Source: Channa striata (lineage: Eukaryota; Chordata; Actinopteri; Anabantiformes; Channidae). From it: a stretch of 64,000 nucleotides of DNA. Numbering within the stretch: position 1 is the stretch's first letter; the number at the start of each line of letters is the position of its first letter. Shown here in pieces: positions 48,233-60,636 of the stretch. Position numbers and translations under genes: made by a program. Under the pieces are notes generated by a model. It searched no databases, was not told where the DNA came from, and saw only the letters and a list, made by a program, of their open reading frames with translations. The DNA lies in the NCBI GenBank assembly GCA_033026295.1, contig CM065185.1, positions 124,001-188,000 of the forward strand. The letters are read 5' to 3'.

Positions 48233-48537
48233 ACCTTCCTCTTTTTGCTTTTCCTCACAAACAATTATTGGAATCTGTTTTCTGTCTATAACCAGGCCTC
48301 ATTTGGAAAAAGAATTCAGCCCATGACAGAAAAAGTGTTGTAGAATTAGAGATAGAGAGGTTATGCTTGGGTGAGTCATGGTCAAGTTATGCTGGAGACA
48401 TTTCCTGGCACTACTCCCAAAAAATCACATTATTTGGACATAAGAGGTAGAGACAAACAAGAGAGAGGGCAGCCAGACATCACGAGAGCCATAGAGAGCC
48501 CTGTCATAAGTGATGAAAGTGATGGCGATTACAACAG

Positions 48538-48577
48538 AGTGTGTCTGTGTGTGTGTGTGAGAGAGAGAGAGTGAGAG
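48538..48577. repeat. (GT)n(GA)n microsatellite upstream of the myosin gene
   Basis: A GT-rich run followed by GAGAGAGAGAGAGTGAGAG, about 140-100 bases upstream of the CArG box. Confidence 0.8.
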
Positions 48578-48675
48578 AAAGGGGGTGTAGAGTACATATG
48601 TGTGGAAGTAGTGAACCTGTGGATGTGTGTGCATGAGTGTGTATGTTAGTAAACAGGTTAGGGTGGTGCCCTAGG

Positions 48676-48709
48676 CCTTATAAGGAACGGGTATCTGGGG
48701 TTATATATT
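48676..48709 (+). promoter_or_regulatory. CArG box and TATA box of the myosin gene
   Basis: CCTTATAAGG (48,676-48,685) is a perfect CC(A/T)6GG serum-response-factor site. TTATATATT at 48,701-48,709 fits a TATA box. A short non-coding exon ends at a consensus GTAAGT at 48,764, as in vertebrate muscle myosin genes. SRF binding and muscle use are inference from motif and context. Confidence 0.65.
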
Positions 48710-48734
48710 TGATCCCTGTCTACCCTGCAGATCT

Positions 48735-48763
48735 AGTAGCTGCTTCATCTTCACTTGGCTTCT
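48735..48763 (+). other. Probable 5' untranslated exon 1 of the myosin gene
   Basis: The interval between the expected start (about 30 bases after the TATA box) and the donor CT|GTAAGT at 48,764. A second non-coding exon may be 49,134-49,194, between CACTGTAG and GTAAAA. The start-codon exon then follows from the acceptor at 49,418. Exact ends need transcript data. Confidence 0.5.
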
Positions 48764-49420
48764 GTAAGTCTGTACAACTAGATGCATTTTGTATTTAAAG
48801 ATCCTGTTTTCATACTTTTGCACTACTTCCATTGACTAAATGTTCTGTAAAATACTTCCAAATGGATGCCATTTAACAAAAGGAAGTGATGTCAAAGGAT
48901 ATTTTACATACAGGTAGCACGAGAATGATGTATATGCTTAATAAGATGTTGCCGAAATCTCAGTCAAAGGCTTTCATTAAAAATACTTAATACTTTATAC
49001 TAACCAGGATAAACATTTTTTGTAAAGCTAGTGACTTATTATTCATGTTCATGTTGATACAACTAAGCAAATACAGACATTTTACTTTGCCCTCTGAAAA
49101 TGTAATTAAAATTTTTCCCTCTGTTCACTGTAGGTAGATCACTGATTTATTCTCTGAAGCCTGTGCTCACCTGCAGTCTGAATTGAAGCCATTGGTAAAA
49201 ATGATCTTTTTGCAAATTATAATATAAAGATTAAGACTGTTATAAGAATTTGTTTGTTTGTTGCTTCTCCAAAGAATGACATATCCTAGTATGGATGTTT
49301 TCAGAATGTAAGATTTATAAACTGTCAAAATTCAAAAAGAAAATAAATACATTTTAATGAAGAAAAAGCAGGTAATAGACAGGGTGAAAACTTTCTGACT
49401 GTATGTACATTATTGCAGCC

Positions 49421-52400
49421 ATGGGGGATGCAGAAATGTCTGTGTATGGGGCAGCTGCCCAATATTTGAGGAAGTCAGAGAAGGAGCGTATGGAGGCCTC
49501 AACACGTCCCTTTGACATAAAGAAGGAATGTTTCGTCCCTGATCCAGTGGAAGAGTTTGTGAAGGCAACAATCACCAGCCGAGATGGGGACAAAGTCACT
49601 GTGGAGCTACAGAATGGAAAGGTCAGTGCAATTGTAATCAGCCTAAAGCCTAAGATGATATGTTAAATATGTTAAAATCAATTATTGTAAGTGCTGTAGA
49701 ATTGTAGAATTGTAGAAAAGTGCTGGTAAATCTCAAAATCTGGGTACACCTGCAAGGTAGGCTGGGGACAACGATGATTGACAGGCATGACACACTGCCA
49801 AATAGAAAAAATTAACATTTAAAGGATAATTACTTGAAGTTAATATATGTAACTGTCACCAAATCAAGCAACTATACTGCTTCATTTTTCAGTGCATACA
49901 AATTGTGCACTTAATCTCTGATTAATAGGGTCACCTCACTAATCATTTAGAGCAGCACAGGAAACACATTTGGACTGAGCATGAGTGTGACTCTAGATGA
50001 CAGTCCTTGTCTGTGAGCAGGTGTTAATCTAAGTGTAAATCTACATGTAATCTAAAGTATCTATCTTTAAGTGAATTAAAGAGTCAACAGTCAGTATGCT
50101 GAGCAGCTGACATGACACAAGGCATTGCTGCCATCTGGTAACAACTGTGTGTGACATGTGTTATAATGTTACACAACTTAAATGTATGTTATCATTACAA
50201 ACCAAGGCTTCAATTTTCCTTAGACTGTGACTGTCAAGGAGTCACAAATTCTGCAACAGAATCCACCAAAGTTTGACAAGATAGAGGATATGGCTATGCT
50301 GACCTTTCTTCATGAGCCTGCTGTGCTGTTTAACCTTAAAGAGCGTTATGCAGCATGGATGATCTATGTGAGTAGCAGACAAGCCCATCATCAATAAATC
50401 AATACATTACAAAGCTTATTTTTTTAGAGTCAAAAACTGATCACAAAAACAGGACAATTTGCCTCTATTTGTCAGACCTACTCTGGGCTGTTCTGTGTAA
50501 CTGTCAACCCCTACAAGTGGCTGCCAGTCTACAACCAAGAAGTTGTGCTTGCCTACAGAGGAAAGAAGAGGAGTGAAGCTCCTCCTCACATCTTCTCCAT
50601 CTCTGACAATGCCTATCAGTACATGCTCGCTGGTACAGACAAACAACAAATGCAATTTTGGGTAACATCTGTCACAAAGAAAATGGTGAATCTTAATACT
50701 AACCAAAATTTTTGTTCTCTCCCAACGTGGTTTTCTAGACCGGAAAACCAATCAATTCTAATTACGTAAGTAATCTCCTACATTCTATGAGATTGTGCTC
50801 AGAAATTAAATGTTACTCAACATCATGGCAAAATGGTTACTCAACATCATGGTTACTCAACATCATGGCAACTTATTTATTGACTTTGCGATTACAGTGG
50901 AGAATCTGGTGCAGGAAAGACTGTCAACACAAAGCGTGTCATCCAATATTTTGCAAGTATTGCTGCTGGAGGCATCAAGAAAGACCTCAATACCAAAGAC
51001 AAGGTGATTAATAATCTAGGAATGTTCTTAGGTCTGTGATTTGTCAGATAAACCAGGGCTACAAGAAAAAGATTGAACGTTAATCACAGTTTCCACAGCA
51101 AGTGTGTTTGTTTCTTTTTTGTATGAGTTTCTTGGAACTATCAAAAATTAAAAACCCATTGGAATATCATTAGATGCTACCAGAGGCTGCCCAAACCCCA
51201 TTGTGTGGTTCTAAATCTGTACTTTAATTCAGCACAATTTTTCTCCGTAAAAGGGTACTCTGGAGGATCAAATCATCCAGGCTAACCCTGCACTGGAGGC
51301 CTTTGGTAACGCCAAGACCATCAGGAATGACAATTCTTCTAGATTTGTAGGTATCTAAACAATATGAATAATTATGTCTGAATGATGTGTATTAATTGCC
51401 ATAAAACTATTTGGTGAAATAGTTGAATTATCTCATTACAAATGCAAACTTTATCGTTTTAGGGTAAATTCATCAGAATTCATTTTGATGCCAGGGGAAA
51501 GTTGGCATCTGCTGATATTGAAACATGTAAGAGCAGAAATTCTCTTTAGTAATAATGTAATAATAAGTAACTGTGTTTTGTGACACACTTAATTTAATTC
51601 AGCTTCATACCTGTATTTGTCCACTCTCAGACCTTCTAGAGAAGTCTCGTGTGACTTTCCAGCTCAAGGCTGAAAGAGATTACCACATTTTCTACCAGAT
51701 TCTGTCCAACAAGAAGCCTGAAATCCTGGGTTAGTGGAAGAAGATGATTCATTTGTGTGACTGTGGCAGTTTGTCATTATAAAAATTATAAAAATAAAAC
51801 ATACAAGGCTGTCAATTGATTTGTATTGCAGTTATATGACCATCTGCCTGACAAATGCTCTCCCTCTCTCTGTGTCTTCAGAGATGCTGTTGATCACAAA
51901 TAATCCCTATGACTATGCCTTCATCTCTCAGGGTGAAACCCAAGTGGCATCCATTGATGATGAAGAAGAACTGATGGCAACAGATGTCAGGCTCCCACTT
52001 ATTGCTCTTACTCTTATAGAATTTACCATAACTTTGCATTCAATTCAACCAGTTAAAATTCAAAGTTTACAGTTCATTATTTATTCAATCTGCATAGATT
52101 TTAGGAGTTACTGAATGCTTTTTCACAGAATGCCTTTGATGTCCTGGGCTTCAATCAAGAGGAGAAGAACTCTATGTACAAGCTGACTGGTGCCGTCATG
52201 CACCATGGCAACATGAAGTTTAAGCAGAAGCCGAGAGAGGAGCAGGCAGAGGCTGATGGCACTGAAGGTACGAGAGGTTCCGTCTGTATAGTAGGCTCAG
52301 ACCAAGCTCAGAGAGTTTCACAATATTCATCTTTCTTCTTCAGATGCTGACAAAGTTGCATATTTGATGGGCCTAAACTCTGCGGACCTCATCAAAGGTC

Positions 52401-55400
52401 TTTGTCACCCAAGAGTGAAAGTAGGAAATGAGTGGGTCACTAAGGGACAAAATGTTGCTCAGGTTAAAACTTACTTAAAACCCTAATACAGAAACAAAAC
52501 ATATTCTTGACATGGCTGCTTCCACAGCGGCTACACAGTTGGATCAAAGAACTAAAGGTTGTGAATCTTTACTCTACAGGTGAACTATGCTGTTGGAGCT
52601 CTATCTAAAGCTGTTTATGAAAGGATGTTCCTGTGGATGGTAATGAGAATCAACCAGTCACTGGAAACCAAGCAGCCTCGCCAGTATTTTATTGGTGTGC
52701 TGGACATTGCTGGATTTGAGATCTTTGATGTGTGTGATCTTTACACAATAACCCAAACATATTTCAATATAACATAAATTAAATTATATTAAAAACATAA
52801 TTTGGTACATTTTCTTTTGTTCTAGTTTAACACTTTTGAGCAGCTGTGCATCAACTTCACTAATGAAAAACTGCAACAGTTTTTCAACCACCATATGTTT
52901 GTCCTGGAGCAGGAAGAGTACAAGAAAGAGGGAATTGAATGGACTTTTATAGATTTTGGCATGGATCTGCAGGCCTGTATTGACCTCATTGAAAAGGTGA
53001 GATACAGGGTGAGCTAATATAACTACCGAATAAAGTATTTTTTCTAATACCCTATATCACACTTTTCCTGTCTAGCCCATGGGTATCATGTCCATCCTTG
53101 AAGAGGAGTGCATGTTTCCCAAAGCCACTGATGCCACATTTAAAGCTAAGCTCTATGACAATCATCTGGGCAAATCTGCCAACTTCCAGAAACCAAGAAT
53201 TGTCAAAGGAAAACCAGAGGCTCATTTTGCCCTGATCCACTATGCTGGAACTGTTGATTATAACATTAATAACTGGCTGGTGAAGAACAAGGATCCTCTG
53301 AATGAGACTGTTGTTGCACTTTACCAGAAGTCTACTCTGAAGCTGCTTGCTACTCTCTTTGCAAACTATGCTGGAGCTGATTCAGGTATTCCAGTTTAAA
53401 TTAATAGAAGACAGTATTTTTTCTTGTTGAGATCTAAAGTTCTACATTTACTTCTGAACAGGCATGGGTGAAGGTACTGAAGTTAAAAAAGAGAAAAAGA
53501 AGAAGGGATCATCATTTCAGACAGTGTCTGCACTTCACAGGGTATTGTACATGTTTTTTAACTTGAAATGAAAATCTTGGTAACTTAACATAAATGTACG
53601 ATAGTATGTGTAAATCTATGCTTCGCCATATTAAAGGAGAATCTAAACAAGCTGATGACCAACTTGAGGTCTACTCACCCTCACTTTGTGCGCTGCATCA
53701 TCCCCAATGAGACCAAGACTCCTGGGGCCATGGAAAATCCTCTAGTGATGCACCAGCTGCGCTGTAATGGTGTACTGGAAGGCATTAGGATCTGCAGAAA
53801 GGGCTTCCCCAACAGGATCCTCTATGGGGATTTCAAACAGAGGTATGTTCTGTCAAATTAATGAATAATTAAAAAGAAATCAATATACTAGTTCCACTGA
53901 TTTTTATGACGTCCTTTTACAGATATCGGATCCTGAATCCTGCTGCCATTCCAGAGGGTCAATTCATTGACAGCAGGAAGGGAGCTGAAAAACTTCTTGC
54001 ATCTTTAGATATTGACCACAATCAATACAAGTTTGGACACACCAAGGTAAAAGAAAGTTCTGGTATAAAAAAAATAAAGGTGATGCATAATTCTTGTAGA
54101 TTATGAAAAGACTGCCAATAAGTGGTATACCTATTATAGGTTTTCTTTAAGGCTGGATTGCTGGGCCTCCTTGAGGAGATGAGAGATGAGCGTCTCTCCA
54201 AAATCATTACTGCTATTCAAGCCAGATCCCGTGGTCTTTTGTCTCGTATTGAGTATCAGAAGATGGTTGAACGCAGGTATCCAACTGATGTTGGTCATTA
54301 AGCAATTGATTGATGATTAAGCAACATGTGGATTCTGGTTTATATATTTAATGAAAACCTATTTTTTTAAATCTCTACTAGAGATGCTTTATTAGTGATT
54401 CAGTGGAATGTGCGCTCATTTATGGGAGTCAAGAATTGGCCCTGGATGAAGCTGTTCTTCAAAATTAAACCTCTGTTAAGATCTGCTGAGGCAGAAAAAG
54501 AGATGGCCAATCTGAAGGAAGAATTCCTAAAGTTAAAAGAATCATTTGAAAAGTCTGAAACTCGTAGAAAAGAGCTAGAGGAGAAAATGGTCTATCTTCT
54601 CCAAGAGAAGAATGATTTGCAGCTCCAAGTTCAAGCGGTGGGAATACAAATATAGTGATATTTGATGACCTTTGAACATGTTATTACTATGTGTGCTAAG
54701 TTGATTAAATGTTTGGCAGGAGCAAGATAATCTGTGTGATGCTGAAGAAAGATGTGAAGGGTTGATTAAAAACAAAATCCAACTTGAGGCAAAAGCCAAA
54801 GAGCTGACAGAAAGACTGGAGGATGAAGAAGAGATGAACGCTGAACTGACAGCTAAGAAGAGGAAGTTAGAAGATGAATGTTCTGAGCTTAAGAAGGACA
54901 TTGATGACTTAGAGTTAACTCTGGCTAAAGTGGAGAAAGAGAAGCATGCAACTGAGAACAAGGTATGACAATTAACCATTTGCTACAATACTGATCAGCA
55001 AATAATGAGTTATCTAATAGTTCAATTATTTTATAGAGCACATTAAAATATAACCAAATATGATTTCCTTAGATACCTTGCTCATTCAAACAGAAAATTC
55101 ACAAATACTGAGTTTAATATTGAAAACATTTACGGATGCATGGAGGTTCCAATCCACAGCGGTAGAGAACCATGAACTGTATAAGCAGGGAACCAGTACA
55201 AGTAGGTAGGACAATGTAATGTTGTCAACCTTTATAGTGGAAGTTCTGCAGCATTCTTCACCAGCTGCAAATGCAACAGTGAAGCTAATACTTACTGTAT
55301 ATACAGTGAATTACAGCCATGCAAAAATTACAGGAGGGTACAGGTTACAGGAAATACTTTTGTTTCAAAACTGGCCTATTTGTAAACTGAAAGAAGTAAC

Positions 55401-58400
55401 CTTTAATTACAGAGATGATCTGTTTATTAAATTAAATTAAGTCTGATTTCTGACATGGCTACAAAGACCCCAGGTGGCTATTTATAATCCTTGTGAAGTT
55501 GGTGGAACAAGCATGAGCACAAACTTCTGTCTTAATTTCAAAATATTTTAACAGTTGTTTGCATCAAATACTGTTTGCAGTCATGGATAGACTAAGATAC
55601 TATCCTGTGGATTTAAAAGGAGCTGTAATTGAGAATCAGCATGAAAACAAAAAGATTATTGCATTTTCAAAGATAAACTGTAAAGGCAGCAATGATAAGT
55701 CATTTTGTGGTTCACGGGTAAAGAAGCTGATTGAAGAGATGGTAGCTTTCGATGAGACTGTCATAGAATTTTTGATTAAGAGATAAAGCTTTACTCACAA
55801 CAGGTAAAGAACCTGGTTGAAGAAATGGCTGCACAGGATGAGATCATTGCCAAGTTGACCAAAGAAAAGAAAGCCTTACAGGAAGCTCATCAGCAAACAC
55901 TGGATGACCTGCAAAGTGAAGAAGACAAAGTCAACACTCTGACCAAGGCAAAGACTAAGCTGGAGCAGCAAGTGGATGATGTAAGATCCCATATCAACAT
56001 GACATTATTCACAAATGTATTATTATAAATAATTCACAATTTGATGTATTTACATTAAGCTTGAAGGATCTCTTGAGCAAGAGAAGAAGATTCGGATGGA
56101 CCTTGAGAGGGCTAAAAGAAAGCTGGAAGGAGATTTAAAGCTGATACAGGAGACTGTAATGGATCTAGAAAATGATAAACAGCAACTGGAAGAGCGTCTG
56201 AAAAAGTACAAATTGAATTCCTATTCCCATTGTAAAAATCTATACATATTCATTTTATTAAGCTAACACTGACTGAATTTCTACAGAAAAGATTTTGAGA
56301 TCAGTCAACTAAATGGCAAAATTGAGGATGAACAAGCTATAATCATTCAACTCCAGAAGAAGCTGAAAGAGCTGCAGGTGAAAGCGTGTATAGCTGGGTC
56401 TTAGTAAGTAAATATTTAGCAAAAATGTTTTTCAACATTTGAATTTGTTTATGTGAATTTAGGCACGTGTAGAAGAGCTGGAGGAAGAGCTTGAGGCAGA
56501 GCGAGCTGCACGAGCCAAGGTGGAGAAACAGAGAGCTGATTTGGCCAGAGAGCTGGAGGAGATCAGTGAGAGGCTGGAGGAAGCTGGTGGAGCAACATCT
56601 GCCCAGATTGAGATGAACAAGAAGAGGGAGGCTGAATTCCAGAAACTCCGCAGAGACCTTGAAGAGGCCACTTTGCAGCATGAAGCCACTGCAGCCACAC
56701 TCAGGAAGAAACAAGCTGACAGTGTTGCTGACCTGGGAGAACAGATTGACAACCTGCAGAGAGTCAAGCAGAAACTGGAGAAGGAGAAGAGTGAGCTCAG
56801 GCTGGAGCTGGATGATGTGGTCTCCAGTATGGAACAGACTGTCAAGGCCAAGGTATGTGTAATTAAAGATGCTCAAGGCAAATATTGTTGGTGTTATTTT
56901 CTATGGATAGATAGTCGCCTAAATGGTAGGGCAATACAGGTAAACCATAGATGTGTACCATCTTTAACTTAAAATGGTTGCTTTTTGCAGAGATGGTAGG
57001 GATGAATGTGGTGAGAAAAAGGGGTAGTATTTAAAAGGATTTTTTTTTTTGTCAAAAAAGTAAAATTATATGTATCATGATGCAGTGTTGTAATTAAACA
57101 AAAGCCTACTGTCCAGTACCCTAAAGGCTCATCTCATAATAATTAAACTGTGGAAAAGAATGCCAGTGCCAGTTATATATATTATATATATAAATATATA
57201 TGATATAACTATATGATATATTTATATATATATATGTTTATTTTGAAGACTACCTTGGAAAAGACTTGTAGAACGTTGGAGGATCAAATGAATGAATACA
57301 GGAATAAGTATGATGAATCTCAGAGAGCCCTTAATGACTGCATCACCCAGAGAGCTAAGCTCCATGCTGAGAATGGTTAGTATGCTCATTCCATTTAAAA
57401 TAACAAACTTTTATAAACAAAGAAGGTCATTTAAATGCTAAAATGTTTGCCTTTGTAGAGGAGCTATCAAGGCAGCTGGAAGAGAAAGATTCTCTCATTT
57501 CTCAGCTAACTAGAGGAAAGAATTCCTACAATCAACAAGTTGAAGATCTAAAAAGACAATTAGACGAGGAAGTAAAGGTATACACATAGCAAAAATGTCA
57601 CCTCAAAATAAATGTGTGTACAGCAAAATTACCTACATTATGTATATTGATAAAGGCTAAGAATGCATTAGCCCATGCAGTGCAGTCTGCTCGCCATGAC
57701 TGTGACCTACTCAGGGAGCAGTATGAGGAGGAGCAGGAGGCCAAAGCTGAACTGCAGCGCAGCATGTCCAAGGCCAATTCTGAGGTGGCTCAGTGGAGAA
57801 CCAAGTATGAAACTGATGCCATCCAGAGGACTGAGGAACTGGAGGAGGCAAAGTGAGTAAATATTTTTACTTGAATCATCATCCAGTTTAAAGCAATTGA
57901 ACGTGAGTATATTTTGTCATAATCCAGAAAAAAGCTGGCTCAGCGTCTGCAGGAGGCTGAAGAGGCTGTTGAAGCAGTGAATGCTAAATGTTCCTCTCTG
58001 GAGAAGACCAAACACAGACTGCAGAATGAGATTGAAGATCTCATGGTAGATGTAGAGAGATCGAATGCTGCTGCTGCTGCTCTGGACAAGAAGCAAAGAA
58101 ACTTTGACAAAGTATCTGAGTATTATTTTCTATTATTACCTCTTAGGTACAGCATGAATTTATAAAGTGTCGTTACAGTGCAACCAAGTTTTTTTGAAGT
58201 GTATTTGGGCTTCATGGAGCGATTTAGACCTGACATTTTTCATCACAATGTCTAGGTTCTGTCTGAGTGGAAGCAGAAATATGAGGAGTGCCAGAGTGAA
58301 TTAGAGAGCTCCCAGAAGGAAGCCAGGTCTTTAAGCACTGAGCTTTTTAAACTAAAAAACTCTTATGAAGAATCTCTAGACCAACTGGAGACCCTCAAGA

Positions 58401-60537
58401 GGGAGAACAAGAATCTCCAGGGTAACAGATTAGATCAATCAATCAGTTGACCAATAACAATTAAATGTGCCTAGTAAAAACAATTAAATATATCTATCTC
58501 CATGCACAGAGGAGATTTCTGACCTTACAGAGCAACTTGGTGAAGGAGGAAAAATTATTCATGAGTTGGAGAAAGTTCGCAAGCAGCTGGAGCAGGAAAA
58601 GAGTGAAATTCAGTCTGCTCTTGAGGAAGCAGAGGTAAGACTTAAAACACAGCTTGCCAAAGACAGTTAGGTTAAAATTAAGCTAGGAGAGCAGTTTGAC
58701 AAATTATATCTATCTCAGGGTTCTCTGGAGCATGAAGAGGGCAAGATTCTGAGAGCCCAGCTTGAGTTCAGTCAGATTAAAGCAGACATGGACCGTAAAC
58801 TATCCGAGAAAGATGAGGAGATGGAGCAGTCCAAGAGGAACCTGCAGAGGACCATTGACACCCTGCAGAGCTCTCTTGAGGCTGAGACCCGCAGCAGAAA
58901 TGAGGCCCTCCGCTTGAAAAAGAAAATGGAGGGAGACCTCAATGAAATGGAGATCCAGCTCAGCAAGGCCAACAGGCAGGCAGCTGAGGCGCAAAAACAA
59001 CTTAAAGCTGTTCATGCACATCTGAAGGTAAAAAAAAGGCTTAACTTTTCATTTCTGCTTTCATAGTTACTAGGGTATTTTGTAACTGGAGGCTTTGTAC
59101 ACTTTCCAGGATACTCAGCTCCAGCTGGATGACTCATTGCGAGCCAATGATGATATGAAGGAAAACCTTGCAATTGTTGAGAGACGCAACAACCTGCTTC
59201 AGGCTGAACTGGAGGAGCTAAGGGCTGCTTTAGAGCAAATTGAGAGAAGTCGAAAAATTGCTGAGCAAGAGCTGCTGGATGTTAGTGAAAGAGTGCAGCT
59301 ACTGCACTCACAGGTAAGAGACGGTATAGGCATTGTACCTTGCACAATATTTTTCTACTAAATCCAATTTACTGAAGAATTCTGTTAGATCTCTTTTTTT
59401 ATTTAACCAGAACACTAGTCTGCTAAACCAAAAGAAGAAATTGGAGGCTGATATATCCCAGCTTCAGTCAGAAGTAGAAGACACAGTGCAAGAGTGCAGA
59501 AATGCTGAAGATAAGGCCAAGAAGGCCATCACAGATGCTGCCATGATGGCAGAGGAGTTAAAGAAAGAGCAAGACACCAGTTCTCACCTGGAGCGTATGA
59601 AAAAAAACATGGAGCAAACGATCAAGGACCTACAGCATCGTCTGGATGAAGCTGAACAGATTGCCATGAAGGGAGGAAAAAAGCAAGTTCAGAAACTTGA
59701 GGCTAGGGTGAGTATATCAGCTGCATTTTAATTTGTTGTATTTTTGGTCAACAATGTTGATATTTAAAAAAATTGTTCTTATCAGGTGAGGGAACTGGAA
59801 AATGAAATAGAATTGGAGCAGAAGAAAAGCAGTGAAGCAATAAAAGGCATCCGCAAATATGAGCGCCGCATCAAGGAACTTACCTATCAGGTTTGTAGCA
59901 GGGAGCTAGCTATATGTTTGTTTGAAGTTTTTTATGAGGACATTAAGTTTGTAACCTTGATTCTTATTGCCATAGACTGAGGAAGACCGCAAGAATATTG
60001 CCCGACTTCAGGATCTGGTAGACAAGCTACAGCTGAAGGTTAAAGCCTACAAGAGATCTGCTGAAGAGGCTGTAAGTGTAGCAACTTGTGCTGTCTGACT
60101 GTGGCTTCCTCTCTTGTTGGAATAATCAATTTTATTTAGGTAATTTAATTTTTTTTAAACAGGAGGAGCAGTGTAATGTTCACCTTGGCAAGTTCCGCAA
60201 GTTGCAGCATGAGCTGGATGAGGCTGAAGAGCGAGCTGACATCGCAGAGTCTCAGGTCAACAAACTGCGTGCCAAGAGCCGCGACAGCGGCTCAAAGGTC
60301 AGAAGCATGCAGTCTTTAGCAGGTGCACAGCATCTGACCCTGACTCATGCGGGCTGCATTTAACTTTTATGCTATTCCGCTGTTGCAACATATTCTTTCA
60401 AATTACTTTGTTAATAAATATATATTTCTGTGTGGTACTAAAAGCAATACTAATCTTATGACCTAACAGCTCTCTCTCTCTTTTTTCTTTCCCTTATACC
60501 TCCCTGGCTGCATCAGAAAGGGTTTGATGAGGAGTGA
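49421..60537 (+). CDS. Striated-muscle myosin heavy chain (cardiac/slow type), 37 coding exons
   Basis: Exons: 49421-49621, 50224-50367, 50476-50632, 50739-50765, 50898-51003, 51254-51346, 51463-51526, 51631-51729, 51882-51985, 52129-52267, 52344-52462, 52580-52729, 52826-52996, 53076-53385, 53462-53541, 53637-53842, 53923-54046, 54140-54276, 54382-54637, 54720-54962, 55804-55980, 56060-56205, 56287-56377, 56463-56852, 57249-57375, 57459-57577, 57656-57852, 57928-58111, 58256-58421, 58510-58634, 58719-59027, 59110-59313, 59411-59707, 59786-59890, 59976-60071, 60163-60297, 60517-60537. Sum 5819 nt, one short of 1940 codons. Sarcomeric motor of thick filaments: P-loop GESGAGKT (178-185), switch I NDNSSRF (237-243), switch II DIAGFE (460-465), lysine-rich loop 2 (about 629-655), SH1/SH2 LRCNGVLEGIRICRKG, head-rod proline KPLLRSAE, then an uninterrupted coiled-coil rod ending KKGFDEE. 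Exon 4 is 27 nt instead of 28, shifting the frame before the P-loop. Everything else is intact. Paralogue identity is uncertain (myh6/myh7/vmhc/smyhc group). Confidence 0.95.
50739..50765 (+). other. Myosin coding exon 4 with 1-nt deletion
   Basis: The exon reads ACCGGAAAACCAATCAATTC and continues to ATTAC before GTAAGT. The preceding exon ends in phase with a single G, and the next begins with T completing Thr177. The phases demand 28 nt (D168, R, E, N, Q, S, I, L, I, T), but only 27 are present. The missing base lies in the CGG-GAA segment, a run of G and A. Both splice sites look normal. Confidence 0.85.
50807..50872 (+). repeat. Short tandem repeat in myosin intron 4
   Basis: Three imperfect copies of GTTACTCAACATCATGG lie about 20 bases apart upstream of the P-loop exon. 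No function is apparent. Confidence 0.7.
55718..55788 (+). pseudogene. Decayed duplicate of myosin coding exon 21 start, in intron 20
   Basis: GTAAAGAAGCTGATTGAAGA, continuing in frame to a TAA at about 55,784, encodes VKKLIEEMVAFDET. The true exon, 86 bases downstream at 55,804, encodes VKNLVEEMAAQDEI. The first 14 codons are largely conserved and similarity then fades. The base pair before it is GG, not AG, so no acceptor exists. It looks like a relic of a local tandem duplication of the intron-exon junction. Confidence 0.65.
57173..57237. repeat. (AT)n-rich simple repeat in myosin intron 24
   Basis: A run of TA/AT dinucleotides with interruptions, just before the acceptor of the exon at 57,249. 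Confidence 0.8.
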
Positions 60538-60630
60538 AGCTTTGGAACCATCTGAAATCCTTGTCTTTTGACCCCTATGTACTGTAGATCCCCTCAACTA
60601 TCATTATTCACAACCTTTAGTGCTTATTAA

Positions 60631-60636
60631 AATAAA
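60631..60636 (+). terminator. Poly(A) signal of the myosin gene
   Basis: AATAAA 94 bases after the stop codon TGA at 60,535-60,537. The short 3' UTR is typical of muscle myosin genes. Confidence 0.75.

Noticed and set aside
49622..60516. Intronic myomiR (miR-208 or miR-499) expected in some cardiac MYH genes
   Set aside because: I looked through the myosin introns for the miR-208 and miR-499 core sequences and found none. TAAGACTT at about 58,636 is part of a splice donor region with no matching continuation. A hairpin search would be needed to exclude a diverged one.
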